Source: Mycolicibacterium boenickei (GTDB lineage: Bacteria > Actinomycetota > Actinomycetes > Mycobacteriales > Mycobacteriaceae). Taken from it: a DNA stretch of 64,000 nt. Position 1 is the stretch's first letter. Each line of letters opens with the position of its first letter. This document shows positions 17,215-26,081 of the stretch, piece by piece. The translations under genes and the position numbers were made by a program. The notes below the pieces were generated by a model that was given only the letters and a program-made list of their open reading frames with translations, did not search any database and was not told the origin of the DNA. The DNA lies in assembly GCF_010731295.1 (NCBI RefSeq), contig NZ_AP022579.1, positions 1,240,001 through 1,304,000 on the forward strand. The letters are read 5' to 3'.

Positions 17215-18882
17215 CTACTTCGCGTCGGCCAACTCAGACTCCGGCTCGGGCTGTGGCTTGGGCTCGATCCGAACGCGGCCGGCCGAGGGACGCAACCAAT
17301 CCGGCAACCAACGCGGAGGCTCGTCGGGCGCCCGATCGAACACCCCACCGGTGGGGTCGTCGATGCGTCCGCCGTGGCGCACCAGATCGAGTTCGGGACG
17401 GTAGATCTGGCGAATGACCAACGCACACAGCACGATCACCGCGAGGTCGCGTAGCAACACCGTGGTGGTGAACCACTGCTCGGGCAGGCCCTTGTTCTGC
17501 TCGCCGTACAGATAGAGCATGCGCGGTATCCACACCAGCGCGTCGATCGTCATCCACGCCAGCAGGATTCGGCGATGCGGCAACGCCAGGACCGCCAGTG
17601 GCACCAGCCACAGTGAGAACTGCGGGCTCCACACCTTGTTGGTCAGCAGGAACGCGGCCACCACCAGGAACGCCAGCTGCGCCAACCGCGGCCGCTGCGG
17701 CGCCGTCAACGCGATGTAGCCGATCGCGATACAGCACGCCGCGAACAACACTGCCGTGACCGTGTTGAGCACCGTCGGCGGCTGCCAGAAGCCGAGGTCG
17801 GGATCGAAGCCGCGCCAATCGGTGAACGACTTCACCACGTTGTAGAGCGAGTCCATGTCGTCGCCGCGACGGGTGTTGAGCCGGAAGAACTCCGACCATC
17901 CCCGCGGGAAGAGCACCATGATCGGCAGGTTGATCAACAGCCAGGTGGCGACTGCGGTCAGCGCCGCCTTGCCGACCTCTCGCAGGCGCCCGGTGCGCAG
18001 CCCGAGCAGCACCAGTGGGACGAACAGCAGCAGCGGATACAGCTTGGCCGCCACGCCGATTCCGATCAGCGCCCCGGCCCATACCGGTTTTCGTCGAGCC
18101 CACGCCAGCATCGCGCCCGCCGCGGTCGCGGTCGCGAGCGCGTCGAAGTTGGTGAACACCTGGAAGATCACGATCGGCGAGCCCGCCACGAGTGCGGCAT
18201 CCCACACCCGCCTGCCCGCCATTCGTGAAGTGGCCCAGATCGTGGCCAACCAGGCCAGCGCCAAGCCGAACGCCGAAATGTTGAAGAACATCACCACCTC
18301 GGCCACCAGCGGGACCGACACCAACTTGGTCACCGCGGTGTAGGTCTTGGCCAACGACATGGACACGTACTGGTAGAGACCGGTCAGTACCGGATACTCC
18401 ATGTAGCGGATCGCCGGACTGCCGTCGTATTGCATGCGCGGCTTGCCGGTCGCGTCGTTCTCGACCCAACTGGATTTGTAGGGAAACTTGCCGAGGTTCA
18501 ACAACTCTGCGGTGTAGAGCGGAACGGTGTCGGAGTAGCACAGCTCGTAATAGGCCCGGTTGTTCTCCCAGTTGGCCACCCGTTCGCCCGCACTGCCCTT
18601 GCCGGTCGTCTGCAGACACGCGGCCTTGGTCGTGTAGCCCAACGCCAGGAACACCACGGCGATCACGAACATCACCCGCAGCGGGGTCATGAACCGGGAC
18701 CGGCCGATCAACGCGTGCCGGCCGACGGGCCCGCCGACGGTCTGAGACAGTGCCTCGCCCAGCCGGTCGGTGCGGCTGGGGAGGTCGCGGTCGTCGGCGC
18801 TCCGGCGGTCTTCCGCCGGCGGGGCCGGCGAGTCGAACCCTGCCGGCGGCGCCGGCGAGTCCTGCGCTACCCGGTCCGTCAC
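17215..18882 (-). CDS. GT87-family (DUF2029) polyprenol-dependent mannosyltransferase-like membrane protein
   Basis: 555 aa, Rv0051-like. A Pro-rich cytoplasmic N-terminus (~60 aa) is followed by about 10-12 hydrophobic helices, with a large first periplasmic loop between ~85 and 160 (NWENNRAYYELCYSDTVPLY). GT87 enzymes use polyprenyl-phosphate mannose to extend lipoglycans or arabinogalactan; the acceptor here is unknown. The GTG start overlaps the ponA1 stop (GTGA), so it is translationally coupled to the peptidoglycan synthase, which supports a cell-wall role. Confidence 0.87.
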   Translation of the reverse strand: MTDRVAQDSPAPPAGFDSPAPPAEDRRSADDRDLPSRTDRLGEALSQTVGGPVGRHALIGRSRFMTPLRVMFVIAVVFLALGYTTKAACLQTTGKGSAGERVANWENNRAYYELCYSDTVPLYTAELLNLGKFPYKSSWVENDATGKPRMQYDGSPAIRYMEYPVLTGLYQYVSMSLAKTYTAVTKLVSVPLVAEVVMFFNISAFGLALAWLATIWATSRMAGRRVWDAALVAGSPIVIFQVFTNFDALATATAAGAMLAWARRKPVWAGALIGIGVAAKLYPLLLFVPLVLLGLRTGRLREVGKAALTAVATWLLINLPIMVLFPRGWSEFFRLNTRRGDDMDSLYNVVKSFTDWRGFDPDLGFWQPPTVLNTVTAVLFAACCIAIGYIALTAPQRPRLAQLAFLVVAAFLLTNKVWSPQFSLWLVPLAVLALPHRRILLAWMTIDALVWIPRMLYLYGEQNKGLPEQWFTTTVLLRDLAVIVLCALVIRQIYRPELDLVRHGGRIDDPTGGVFDRAPDEPPRWLPDWLRPSAGRVRIEPKPQPEPESELADAK

Positions 18883-21431
18883 GGAGGCGGCGGGGCCACC
18901 GGAACTTCCGGCACGCCGGGCACAACGGGAGCTCCCGGCGGCGGTCCGATCGGCACGGTCGTCGGAGGGCCGATCGGGATCGTGATGCCCGGGGCCACTT
19001 CGATGGTCGGCTGGATCACGGTCTCCGAAGGCATCACCGATACCCCGGGGCCGTTCGGCAGCGTCCCTGGCGGCGGGGCGACCGGGGCTTGCGGCACACC
19101 CGCATAGCCACCGATCTCGGTCGGCTTCGGGAACGTCTCGTTGTCAGTGCCCTTCAGCGCACCGTCCATCGTGGATTTCCAGATGTCCGATGGCAGGCCC
19201 GATCCGTAGACCGGTCCGCCGGATGCCGTCTTCAACGGTTTCACACCGTCGGAGGTACCCACCCAGACCGCGGTCGAAAGCGACGGCGTGTAACCGACCA
19301 TCCAGGCGTCACGGTTGTCGCCGGTGTCGCCGAGCTGGTTGGTGCCCGTCTTGGCGGCCGAGGCACGGCCGCCGGCCAGGTTGTGACCGCGTGACCAGCC
19401 TGCGATCGGCTGCATGGCCGAGGTCACGTTGTCGGCCACGGCCTTGTCGATGCGCTGTTCGCCGTTGTCCTGGCTGGACGCGTCGAACAGCACCTGCCCC
19501 GACGAGTTCACGACCTTCTGGACGAAGTGCGGCTTGTGATACGTCCCGGACGCCGCGAGCGTGGCGTACGCCGAGGCCATGTCGATCACCCGGGACTGGT
19601 ACTGGCCCAGCACCACACCGTTGTTCGGCGGGCCACCCTTGCCGTCCTCGGACAGCGTGTGTTCCACGCCGGGGAAGCTCTCGGCGACGCCGGCATCGTG
19701 GGCGGCCTTGGCCACGTCCTCGGGACCGTGCTCGAGCTTGAGCATCAGTCGGTAGTAGCTGGTGTTGAGGGACCGCTTGAGCGCCTCGGCGATCGAGCAG
19801 GTGCCGCAGCCTTCACCCTCGACGTTGCTGATCTTGATGCCGTTGACGGTGACCGGCCCGCTGTCGACCTGATAGCCCAGACCGATGCCCTGCTGCAGGG
19901 CGGCGACGAGCGCGAACACCTTGAACGACGAGCCTGTCGGCAGACCGGCCTGGGCGAAGTCGAAGCCGTTGGCGTCCGAGCCGCCGTAGTAGGCCTTGAC
20001 CGCTCCGTCATGCGGATCGATGGAGACCACCGCGGTCCGCATGTCGGGGTCCTGCCCGTCCATGTACTTGGACACCGCGTTCTCGGCGGCCTGCTGCGCC
20101 TGCGGGTCGATCGTGGTGGTGACCTGCAGACCCTCCGTGTTCAGCGCCTGCTCACTGATGTCGAACAGATCCAGCAGTTCCTTGGTGACCTGACGCTCGA
20201 TCAGCCCGTTCGGGCCCGTCGTCTGGTTCGCCTGGCGAGCCTGGTCCGGCGGCACCGTCGGCGGGAAGACCTGGCCGGCGCGTTCCTGTGCCGACAGCGC
20301 ACCCATGTCGACCATGCCGTCGAGCACCCAGTTCCACCGGTCGGCCGCACCCTGCGGATTCACGGCGGGGTCCAACCCCGACGGGCGCTGGATCAGCGCT
20401 GCCATCAGGGCGCCTTCGGCGACGGTGAGTTGGTCGACCGGTTTGTCGAAGTACGACTTGGCCGCCGCGGCGATTCCATACGAGCCGCGGCCGAAATAGA
20501 TCATGTTCAGATACGCCTGCATCACAGCGTCTTTGGACCACTCGCTGGCCATCTTGGTCGAGATGACGAGCTCCTTGGCCTTACGGATCAGACCGCCGAT
20601 GCCTGAGCGCTCGTCACCGACGAGTGCGTTCTTGACGTACTGCTGTGTGATGGTCGACCCACCCTGCAGATCGCCGCCGACCAAGTTGTTCTTGATCGCG
20701 CGCAGCAGCGCGGTGAACGAGAAGCCCGGATTGGTGTAGAAATCGCGGTCCTCAGCGGCCATCACCGCGTTGCGGACGTGCTCCGGGATCTTGTCGATGC
20801 CGACGTCGACCCGATTGCCTTCTGGCGGAACGATCTTGGCGATCTCACTGCCGTCGCTGGCCAGGATCGTCGACACCTGGTTGGTGCGAATATCTCCGGG
20901 CTGCGGGACGTCGACGATCATGTACGCCATACCGAACGTCACGAGCGGAAGCAGGATCATCGCCACCACCCCGGCGATCGACAGCCGCCGCACCAACTTC
21001 CAGTTGATGTGGAACTGCCGCGTCGGCTTGGGGCCCGGCCCCGACGGACCCGAAGGCCCCGATCCGCGACCGCCGCCCGGTGGCGGCGGTGGCGGAGACT
21101 TCGGCGGCTGCGGTTTGGGCGGGGGTGTCCCGTCCATCGCAGCCCTGACGACATCGAGCGGAGCCGGTCCACCGTCACGCACCGGTGGCAGCACCGTGGT
21201 GAGCCGATCGTCGGGGGGTAACGCCGGACGACCGGGACGGCCCGTGGGCCCCTTGTCCCGTCCTACCGGACCGTTCTCGCGTCCCGTGGGTCCCGCCTCG
21301 CGTGCCGGCGGCCTTGGCTCTCGGACCGGAGGCTTCTCCCGGGCAGGCGGCCTGTTTTCGCGCGCGCCAAGGCGGTCAGCCGCACTACGGATGTCGTTGG
21401 CTGACCGGCTATGGCGCCCTTCGTTATTCAC
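18879..21431 (-). CDS. ponA1: Bifunctional class A penicillin-binding protein PonA1
   Basis: 850 aa. Pro/Arg-rich cytoplasmic N-terminus (~150 aa), one membrane helix (~150-172), GT51 glycosyltransferase domain with AAEDRDF (Glu227) and transpeptidase domain with SSFK (Ser501), SLN (554-556) and KTG (694-696). The tail is proline-rich. It polymerises and cross-links peptidoglycan; in M. tuberculosis PonA1 works with RipA and governs polar growth. The GTG start at 21431 overlaps the last codons of the DUF5318 gene (GTGAATAA). A longer in-frame extension runs antisense-like into that gene and is rejected. Confidence 0.95.
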   Translation of the reverse strand: MNNEGRHSRSANDIRSAADRLGARENRPPAREKPPVREPRPPAREAGPTGRENGPVGRDKGPTGRPGRPALPPDDRLTTVLPPVRDGGPAPLDVVRAAMDGTPPPKPQPPKSPPPPPPGGGRGSGPSGPSGPGPKPTRQFHINWKLVRRLSIAGVVAMILLPLVTFGMAYMIVDVPQPGDIRTNQVSTILASDGSEIAKIVPPEGNRVDVGIDKIPEHVRNAVMAAEDRDFYTNPGFSFTALLRAIKNNLVGGDLQGGSTITQQYVKNALVGDERSGIGGLIRKAKELVISTKMASEWSKDAVMQAYLNMIYFGRGSYGIAAAAKSYFDKPVDQLTVAEGALMAALIQRPSGLDPAVNPQGAADRWNWVLDGMVDMGALSAQERAGQVFPPTVPPDQARQANQTTGPNGLIERQVTKELLDLFDISEQALNTEGLQVTTTIDPQAQQAAENAVSKYMDGQDPDMRTAVVSIDPHDGAVKAYYGGSDANGFDFAQAGLPTGSSFKVFALVAALQQGIGLGYQVDSGPVTVNGIKISNVEGEGCGTCSIAEALKRSLNTSYYRLMLKLEHGPEDVAKAAHDAGVAESFPGVEHTLSEDGKGGPPNNGVVLGQYQSRVIDMASAYATLAASGTYHKPHFVQKVVNSSGQVLFDASSQDNGEQRIDKAVADNVTSAMQPIAGWSRGHNLAGGRASAAKTGTNQLGDTGDNRDAWMVGYTPSLSTAVWVGTSDGVKPLKTASGGPVYGSGLPSDIWKSTMDGALKGTDNETFPKPTEIGGYAGVPQAPVAPPPGTLPNGPGVSVMPSETVIQPTIEVAPGITIPIGPPTTVPIGPPPGAPVVPGVPEVPVAPPPP

Positions 21432-21846
21432 TGGCCGTACGCGCCGACTTGCGCGTGCCTCGAGTGCCACGTGCCTTCGGCGGCCGAGGCGCGCCCAGGA
21501 CATATGACTTGACCAAATGATTCCAACTGCAGGTGCGGCATACCTCAACCACATGGACTGCGAACTCGTCGTAACGAGTTGCCAACATCACCAGCTCCTC
21601 CGCGGTGCGCGCTGAGCCCGACACCGGGCCCAGATGATCACCGAAAACCCACGACACCAGCGTGAGCTGCTCCTTACGGCAGATCGGACACATCACCGAA
21701 CTCTGCTTGCCGTGAAACTTTGCCGCGCGAAGCAGGTACGGGTTGGCATCACAGACCTCCGAGACGCCGGTGCGCCCCGAATAGACCTCAGCCAGCAGGG
21801 ACCGCCGCCGAAGCGCGTAATCCACCACCTGTCTCTGCAATCGCAC
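21424..21846 (-). CDS. DUF5318 family protein (Rv0049-like)
   Basis: 140 aa. GTG at 21846 with TACTCT seven bases upstream implies a leaderless message. Conserved blocks recognised from the mycobacterial family: VRLQRQVVDYALRRRSLLAE at the N-terminus, MCPICRKE (CxxC) and VCRTCSWNH (CxxC), which together look like a four-cysteine zinc site. The C-terminus is basic. It overlaps and is coupled to ponA1; function unknown, possibly regulatory for the cell-wall operon. Confidence 0.88.
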   Translation of the reverse strand: MRLQRQVVDYALRRRSLLAEVYSGRTGVSEVCDANPYLLRAAKFHGKQSSVMCPICRKEQLTLVSWVFGDHLGPVSGSARTAEELVMLATRYDEFAVHVVEVCRTCSWNHLVKSYVLGAPRPPKARGTRGTRKSARTASE

Positions 21847-21853
21847 GAAGACC

Positions 21854-21859
21854 AGAGTA
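21854..21859 (-). promoter_or_regulatory. -10 element (TACTCT) for DUF5318-ponA1-GT87 operon
   Basis: TACTCT on the minus strand is exactly seven bases from the GTG at 21846; no ribosome site, so a leaderless operon promoter. Confidence 0.6.
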
Positions 21860-21902
21860 CGTCGGCCCCCTCCACACCGAGGCGCGACCGCGTCACACCT
21901 CC

Positions 21903-21908
21903 TACGAT
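21903..21908 (+). promoter_or_regulatory. -10 element (TACGAT) for DUF1707 gene
   Basis: TACGAT lies seven bases before the GTG at 21916. The divergent promoter for DUF5318 is only ~45 bases away, so the two may interfere or share regulation. Confidence 0.6.
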
Positions 21909-21915
21909 CATCGGC

Positions 21916-22791
21916 GTGGCAACACGGCAACCCTCGAACACGCGGGCCAAAGACAGTGACCGCAACGACACCTGCAAAGTGCTCGACAACGCGCTGGGCG
22001 AGGGCCAGTTGTCCATGGAGGAACACCGCCAGCGGGTGTCGGCGGCCACCAACGCCACGACGCTGGGCGATCTGGCCCGTCTGGTCGAGGACCTGCAGAC
22101 CTCCGGCGCGCCGGTGCAGCTGCCGACGCTGACCAAACCCCGTCTGCCGCGCGTCCGTAAACCGGCCGCAGGCTCGGGGTGGGGCCTGCGGCTGGCCTCG
22201 GCCGCCGTGCTGGTCGTGCTCGGCATCGGCATCGGCTGGGGTCTGTACGGAAACACCGCATCGCCGCTGAGTTTCAATCCCGACCCGGGCGCGGTGCCCG
22301 ACGGCATCGACCCGGTCGTGCTGACCCCGCCGACACAGCTGCAATCGCTCAACGGGGTCAAGGGACTCTTCGAGCAGATGCGCAAGAAGTTCGGTGCCAC
22401 CACGGGTTTCGAGCTGCACATCGATCCCGATTCGGCTCTGCTCTACCGCCCCGACCCGCAGGACAGCCGCAAGAAGCTCTACTACCGGTACACCGGCGGC
22501 TGGGGCGACCCGAGCACCGATCCGCGCAACGTCGAGAAGGACGACCGCCTCGTCGACCTCGCCGCATTCGACTACGAGAAGGTCCTCGGGATCATGCGGG
22601 GCGCACCGGACACCCTCAACACCAAACGTGCCGACGTGAAGAGCACCTGGCTGCGCATCACCCCTTCGGAAGACCCCGCGACGCCTGACGCCATCAACAT
22701 CGCCGTCATCGTGAGCAGCGATTTCGGCGGCGGGAGCATCGACCTCTACCCCGACGGCACGGTCAAGGGGATGTACCGCAACAACGGGTGA
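21916..22791 (+). CDS. DUF1707 (SHOCT-like) membrane protein, Rv0048c-like
   Basis: 291 aa. Residues ~5-60 form the DUF1707 domain (AKDSDRNDTCKVLDNALGEG, LSMEEHRQRV, LGDLARLVEDL). One membrane helix follows (~95-115, VLVVLGIGIGWGLYG), then a ~170-residue extracytoplasmic domain with no family I recognise. The GTG start is set by the leaderless promoter; the long upstream open frame is not conserved-looking. Confidence 0.83.
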   Translation: MATRQPSNTRAKDSDRNDTCKVLDNALGEGQLSMEEHRQRVSAATNATTLGDLARLVEDLQTSGAPVQLPTLTKPRLPRVRKPAAGSGWGLRLASAAVLVVLGIGIGWGLYGNTASPLSFNPDPGAVPDGIDPVVLTPPTQLQSLNGVKGLFEQMRKKFGATTGFELHIDPDSALLYRPDPQDSRKKLYYRYTGGWGDPSTDPRNVEKDDRLVDLAAFDYEKVLGIMRGAPDTLNTKRADVKSTWLRITPSEDPATPDAINIAVIVSSDFGGGSIDLYPDGTVKGMYRNNG

Positions 22792-22829
22792 CCCGCCCCC
22801 ATCGAGCACCAATCTCGGCGAACACTTGG

Positions 22830-22861
22830 CGCCAAATATATCGGCGCGATACAGTTTGGCG
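22830..22861 (+). promoter_or_regulatory. Promoter-operator of padR-ino1
   Basis: Inverted repeat CGCCAAA (22830-22836) and TTTGGCG (22855-22861) with an 18-base centre that holds TACAGT (22850-22855), a good -10. A dimeric repressor here would block polymerase; the PadR protein encoded next is the obvious candidate, giving autoregulation and control of ino1. Confidence 0.6.
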
Positions 22862-22919
22862 AGGTGTTGATCCGTCGTAGCGATCAATTCCATCTGATCT
22901 GTCGAAAGGGGTGATCTTG

Positions 22920-23465
22920 ATGCTTGAGCTCGCAGTACTGGGACTCCTGCTCGAGTCACCCATGCACGGCTATGAGCTGCGCAAACGTTTGACGGGTCTG
23001 TTGGGGGCGTTCAGGGCGTTCTCGTATGGATCGCTCTACCCGGCATTACGTCGCATGCAGGCCGACGGCCTCATCGTCGAGGACGCCGCACCCTCGGGGC
23101 CGACCAAAGTGCGCCGGGCTCGGCGGGTGTACCAGCTGACCGATGCCGGCAAGCAGCGATTCAGCGAGTTGGTCGCCGACACGGGACCACAGAACTTCTC
23201 CGACGACGGGTTCGGTGTCCACCTTGCCTTCTTCAACCGCACCCCGGCCGAGGCCAGGATGCGAATTCTGGAGGGGCGCCGCCGCCAGGTGGAAGAACGC
23301 CGGGAAGGTCTGCGCGAAGCCGTGGCGCGGGCCAGTAGTTCTTTCGACCGCTACACCCGTCAGCTGCACCAGCTGGGCCTGGAGTCCAGCGAACGAGAAG
23401 TGAAATGGCTCAACGAGTTGATCGCGGCCGAACGTACGGCGCAGGGGCGCCCGGAAAACATATGA
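22920..23465 (+). CDS. PadR-family transcriptional regulator (Rv0047c-like)
   Basis: 181 aa from the ATG at 22920 (GAAAGGGG upstream). N-terminal winged helix: [38 protein letters not shown] and [11 protein letters not shown], the PadR signature. The C-terminal ~90 residues are helical, with Arg/Glu-rich coiled coils for dimerisation. It sits directly upstream of ino1, so it probably represses inositol-phosphate synthesis. Confidence 0.9.
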   Translation: MLELAVLGLLLESPMHGYELRKRLTGLLGAFRAFSYGSLYPALRRMQADGLIVEDAAPSGPTKVRRARRVYQLTDAGKQRFSELVADTGPQNFSDDGFGVHLAFFNRTPAEARMRILEGRRRQVEERREGLREAVARASSSFDRYTRQLHQLGLESSEREVKWLNELIAAERTAQGRPENI

Positions 23466-23524
23466 GCACAGCTCCGAACGCGGCCCCCCAGGCCGAGCAC
23501 ACAGAACGAGTAAGGAGATCGTCC

Positions 23525-24616
23525 ATGTCTGAGCACGCAGGAGAAATCCGGGTCGCCATCGTCGGCGTCGGTAACTGCGCATCATCCCTGGTCCAGGGCG
23601 TGCAGTACTACCACAACGCCGATGAGAACACGACTGTGCCGGGCCTGATGCACGTGAAGTTCGGCCCCTACCACGTGCGTGACGTCAAGTTCGTCGCCGC
23701 GTTCGACGTCGACGCCAAGAAGGTCGGCTTCGACCTGTCCGAGGCCATCTTCGCCTCCGAGAACAACACCATCAAGATCGCCGACGTGCCGCCGACCAAC
23801 GTGACGGTGCAGCGCGGCCCGACGCTGGACGGCATCGGCAAGTACTACGCCGACACCATCGAGATCTCCGACTTCGAGCCCGTCGACGTGGTCCAGGCGC
23901 TCAAGGACGCCAAGGTCGACGTGCTGGTCTCCTACCTGCCGGTCGGCTCGGAAGAGGCCGACAAGTTCTACGCCCAGTGCGCCATCGACGCCGGCGTGGC
24001 CTTCGTCAACGCGCTGCCGGTGTTCATCGCCTCCGACCCGGTGTGGGCCAAGAAGTTCGAGGACGCCGGCGTCCCGATCGTCGGCGACGACATCAAGAGC
24101 CAGGTCGGCGCGACCATCACCCACCGCGTCATGGCCAAGCTGTTCGAGGACCGCGGCGTCACGCTGGACCGCACTTACCAGCTCAACGTCGGCGGCAACA
24201 TGGACTTCCTGAACATGCTGGAGCGCTCACGTCTGGAGTCCAAGAAGGTCTCCAAGACCCAGGCCGTCACCTCCAACCTGACCGGCTCGCTCGCCGGCAA
24301 GGTCGAGGACAAGAACGTCCACATCGGCCCGTCCGACCACGTGGCGTGGCTCGACGACCGCAAGTGGGCCTACGTCCGCCTGGAGGGCCGCGCCTTCGGT
24401 GACGTGCCGCTGAACCTGGAGTACAAGCTCGAGGTGTGGGACTCCCCCAACTCGGCAGGCGTCATCATCGACGCGGTGCGCGCCGCCAAGATCGCCAAGG
24501 ACCGCGGCATCGGCGGCCCCATCGAGGCGGCCTCGGCCTACCTGATGAAGAGCCCGCCGAAGCAGATCGCCGACGACGTCGCGCGCATCGAGCTGGAGAC
24601 CTTCATCAAGGGCTAG
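23525..24616 (+). CDS. ino1: Myo-inositol-1-phosphate synthase
   Basis: 363 aa. Converts glucose-6-phosphate to inositol-1-phosphate with NAD, the first step to phosphatidylinositol, PIMs and mycothiol. Start chosen at 23525 because AAGGAG lies 7 bases upstream and MSEH matches the known N-terminus; an in-frame ATG at 23462 overlapping the padR stop would add 21 residues. Motifs: [12 protein letters not shown] (NAD binding), [13 protein letters not shown] and [12 protein letters not shown] of the catalytic domain. Near full-length identity to the mycobacterial family by recall. Confidence 0.96.
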   Translation: MSEHAGEIRVAIVGVGNCASSLVQGVQYYHNADENTTVPGLMHVKFGPYHVRDVKFVAAFDVDAKKVGFDLSEAIFASENNTIKIADVPPTNVTVQRGPTLDGIGKYYADTIEISDFEPVDVVQALKDAKVDVLVSYLPVGSEEADKFYAQCAIDAGVAFVNALPVFIASDPVWAKKFEDAGVPIVGDDIKSQVGATITHRVMAKLFEDRGVTLDRTYQLNVGGNMDFLNMLERSRLESKKVSKTQAVTSNLTGSLAGKVEDKNVHIGPSDHVAWLDDRKWAYVRLEGRAFGDVPLNLEYKLEVWDSPNSAGVIIDAVRAAKIAKDRGIGGPIEAASAYLMKSPPKQIADDVARIELETFIKG

Positions 24617-24631
24617 TTCTTCGCGTTCGAT

Positions 24632-24680
24632 TCTGCGCTCAGGGCGTGTGCTTCCCGCACATCAACGCCCTGGGCGCAGA
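24632..24680. terminator. Bidirectional terminator between ino1 and the ABM gene
   Basis: 16-base arms TCTGCGCTCAGGGCGT and ACGCCCTGGGCGCAGA (one mismatch) around a 17-base loop, followed by GTCGTTTT on the plus strand. It lies between convergent genes and can serve both. Confidence 0.8.
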
Positions 24681-24687
24681 GTCGTTT

Positions 24688-25008
24688 TCAGGCCGTGAAT
24701 TCCTCGACGACGCGGTACAGCCCGGGGTGGGCGATGGTCGAGAACGTCTCCGCGACGTGGTGGATCCCCGCCTGGAACTCCGGCTGTGCGAGCGCGGCCT
24801 GCAGCGCCTCGGCGCTGTCCCACTCGGCGACATTGACCAGCTGGAATTTCGAGTCCGGCGCCAGGGCCCGGTGCAACCGGAACGAACGGAACCCCGGCTG
24901 CCTGCTCATGAACTCGGCGCGGGTGTGCCAGTCGGCGGCGAATGCATCCAGCTCGTCCTGCGGCACCTCGAACACGTTGATCAAGGTGACCGGTTCGGTG
25001 TTCGTCAT
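24688..25008 (-). CDS. Antibiotic biosynthesis monooxygenase (ABM)-domain protein
   Basis: 106 aa from MTNTEPVTLINVFEVPQ; the leaderless -10 TATGGT fixes this start. A small dimeric ferredoxin-like ABM fold: VTLINVFEVP strand, FMSRQPGFRSFRLHRAL, LVNVAEWDSAEALQAAL. Related proteins are heme-degrading or cofactor-free monooxygenases; no heme ligands can be assigned, so activity is open. Divergent from the Rv0045c-like esterase, with 47 bases between starts. Confidence 0.8.
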   Translation of the reverse strand: MTNTEPVTLINVFEVPQDELDAFAADWHTRAEFMSRQPGFRSFRLHRALAPDSKFQLVNVAEWDSAEALQAALAQPEFQAGIHHVAETFSTIAHPGLYRVVEEFTA

Positions 25009-25015
25009 GATTCCG

Positions 25016-25021
25016 ACCATA
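25016..25021 (-). promoter_or_regulatory. -10 element (TATGGT) for ABM gene
   Basis: Minus-strand TATGGT seven bases before ATG 25008; leaderless. Confidence 0.6.
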
Positions 25022-25042
25022 GTTCGGCCCAGCGGGTGGTCG

Positions 25043-25048
25043 TACAGT
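25043..25048 (+). promoter_or_regulatory. -10 element (TACAGT) for Rv0045c-like hydrolase
   Basis: TACAGT seven bases before GTG 25056, only ~22 bases from the divergent ABM -10; polymerases on the two sites would exclude each other. Confidence 0.6.
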
Positions 25049-25055
25049 CGAAGCC

Positions 25056-25955
25056 GTGACGGGGATATCTGACGACGCATTGACCGGCCTTGACGAGTTC
25101 GGGCTCCTCGACGAGAACGCCGAGCAGATCGGGGCGACCGGCCCGCTGCCGCCGGTCGCACGCATCGAGCATGGGCCGATCAGCGCGCTGAAGTTCGGCA
25201 CCGACGCCCCCCGGATCGTGTTCCTGCACGGCGGCGGCCAGAACGCGCACACCTGGGACACCGTGATCCTCGGCCTCGGCGAACCCGCGCTGGCCGTCGA
25301 TCTGCCCGGCCACGGCCGTTCCGCCTGGCGCGAGGACGGCGATTACGGCCCGAAACTCAATGCCGCAAGCCTGATTCCGGTGCTCGAAGAGCATGCCCCC
25401 ACCCCACGTCTGGTGGTCGGAATGTCGCTGGGCGGGTTGACCGCGCTGCGGATCGCGGCGACCGAGCCCCGGCTGGTGCCCGAACTCGCGCTCGTCGACG
25501 TCACCCCGTCGGCACCCGAACGCCACAACGAGATGACCAAGGCCCAGATGGGCACGGTCGCGCTGGTCCAGGAGGACCGCACCTTCCCGAGCTTCCAGGC
25601 GATGCTGGACCTGACCATCGCCGCCGCCCCGCACCGGGATCCGAAGTCGTTGCGGCGCGGTGTATTCCACAACTCCAAGCAGCTCGACGACGGCACCTGG
25701 ACATGGCGTTACGACTCGTTCCGCAAAGGTGACGGCTTTGAGGGGCTATGGGACGACGTCCCGGCGATCACCATGCCCACCACCCTGATCCGCGGGGCCA
25801 ACTCGTTCTTCGTCAACGACGAAGACGCCGACACCTTCGCCAGGACCGCGCCCGGATTCCGGCGCACCCACGTCGTCGCCGACTCCGGCCACTCCGTGCA
25901 GGGCGATCAGCCGGCCAAGCTCGTGGAGATCCTGCGGGGTCTGCTCAGCGGCTAG
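25056..25955 (+). CDS. Alpha/beta hydrolase, Rv0045c-like esterase
   Basis: 299 aa. RIVFLHGGGQNAHTWD (oxyanion hole) near residue 57, DLPGHGRSAW, nucleophile GMSLGG near residue 125 and a late SGHSVQGDQP histidine. Rv0045c of M. tuberculosis, the positional equivalent, is an ester hydrolase. Next to ino1 and the ABM gene; no obvious shared pathway. Confidence 0.87.
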   Translation: MTGISDDALTGLDEFGLLDENAEQIGATGPLPPVARIEHGPISALKFGTDAPRIVFLHGGGQNAHTWDTVILGLGEPALAVDLPGHGRSAWREDGDYGPKLNAASLIPVLEEHAPTPRLVVGMSLGGLTALRIAATEPRLVPELALVDVTPSAPERHNEMTKAQMGTVALVQEDRTFPSFQAMLDLTIAAAPHRDPKSLRRGVFHNSKQLDDGTWTWRYDSFRKGDGFEGLWDDVPAITMPTTLIRGANSFFVNDEDADTFARTAPGFRRTHVVADSGHSVQGDQPAKLVEILRGLLSG

Positions 25956-26081
25956 TTGTCGCTGGTTCGGCCACCAGCGGTTAACCAGTTCGTTCACGGC
26001 ACTTTGCCAGCTACCCGTAGGTTCCGACTGGACCCGGTCGCCAGCCCTCGACCGGTATCGGTCGGAAGGAACTTGCGCGCA

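Noticed and set aside
24626..24645. GTTCGATTC, reminiscent of a tRNA T-arm
   Set aside because: No acceptor or anticodon stems around it; it is the edge of the ino1 terminator.
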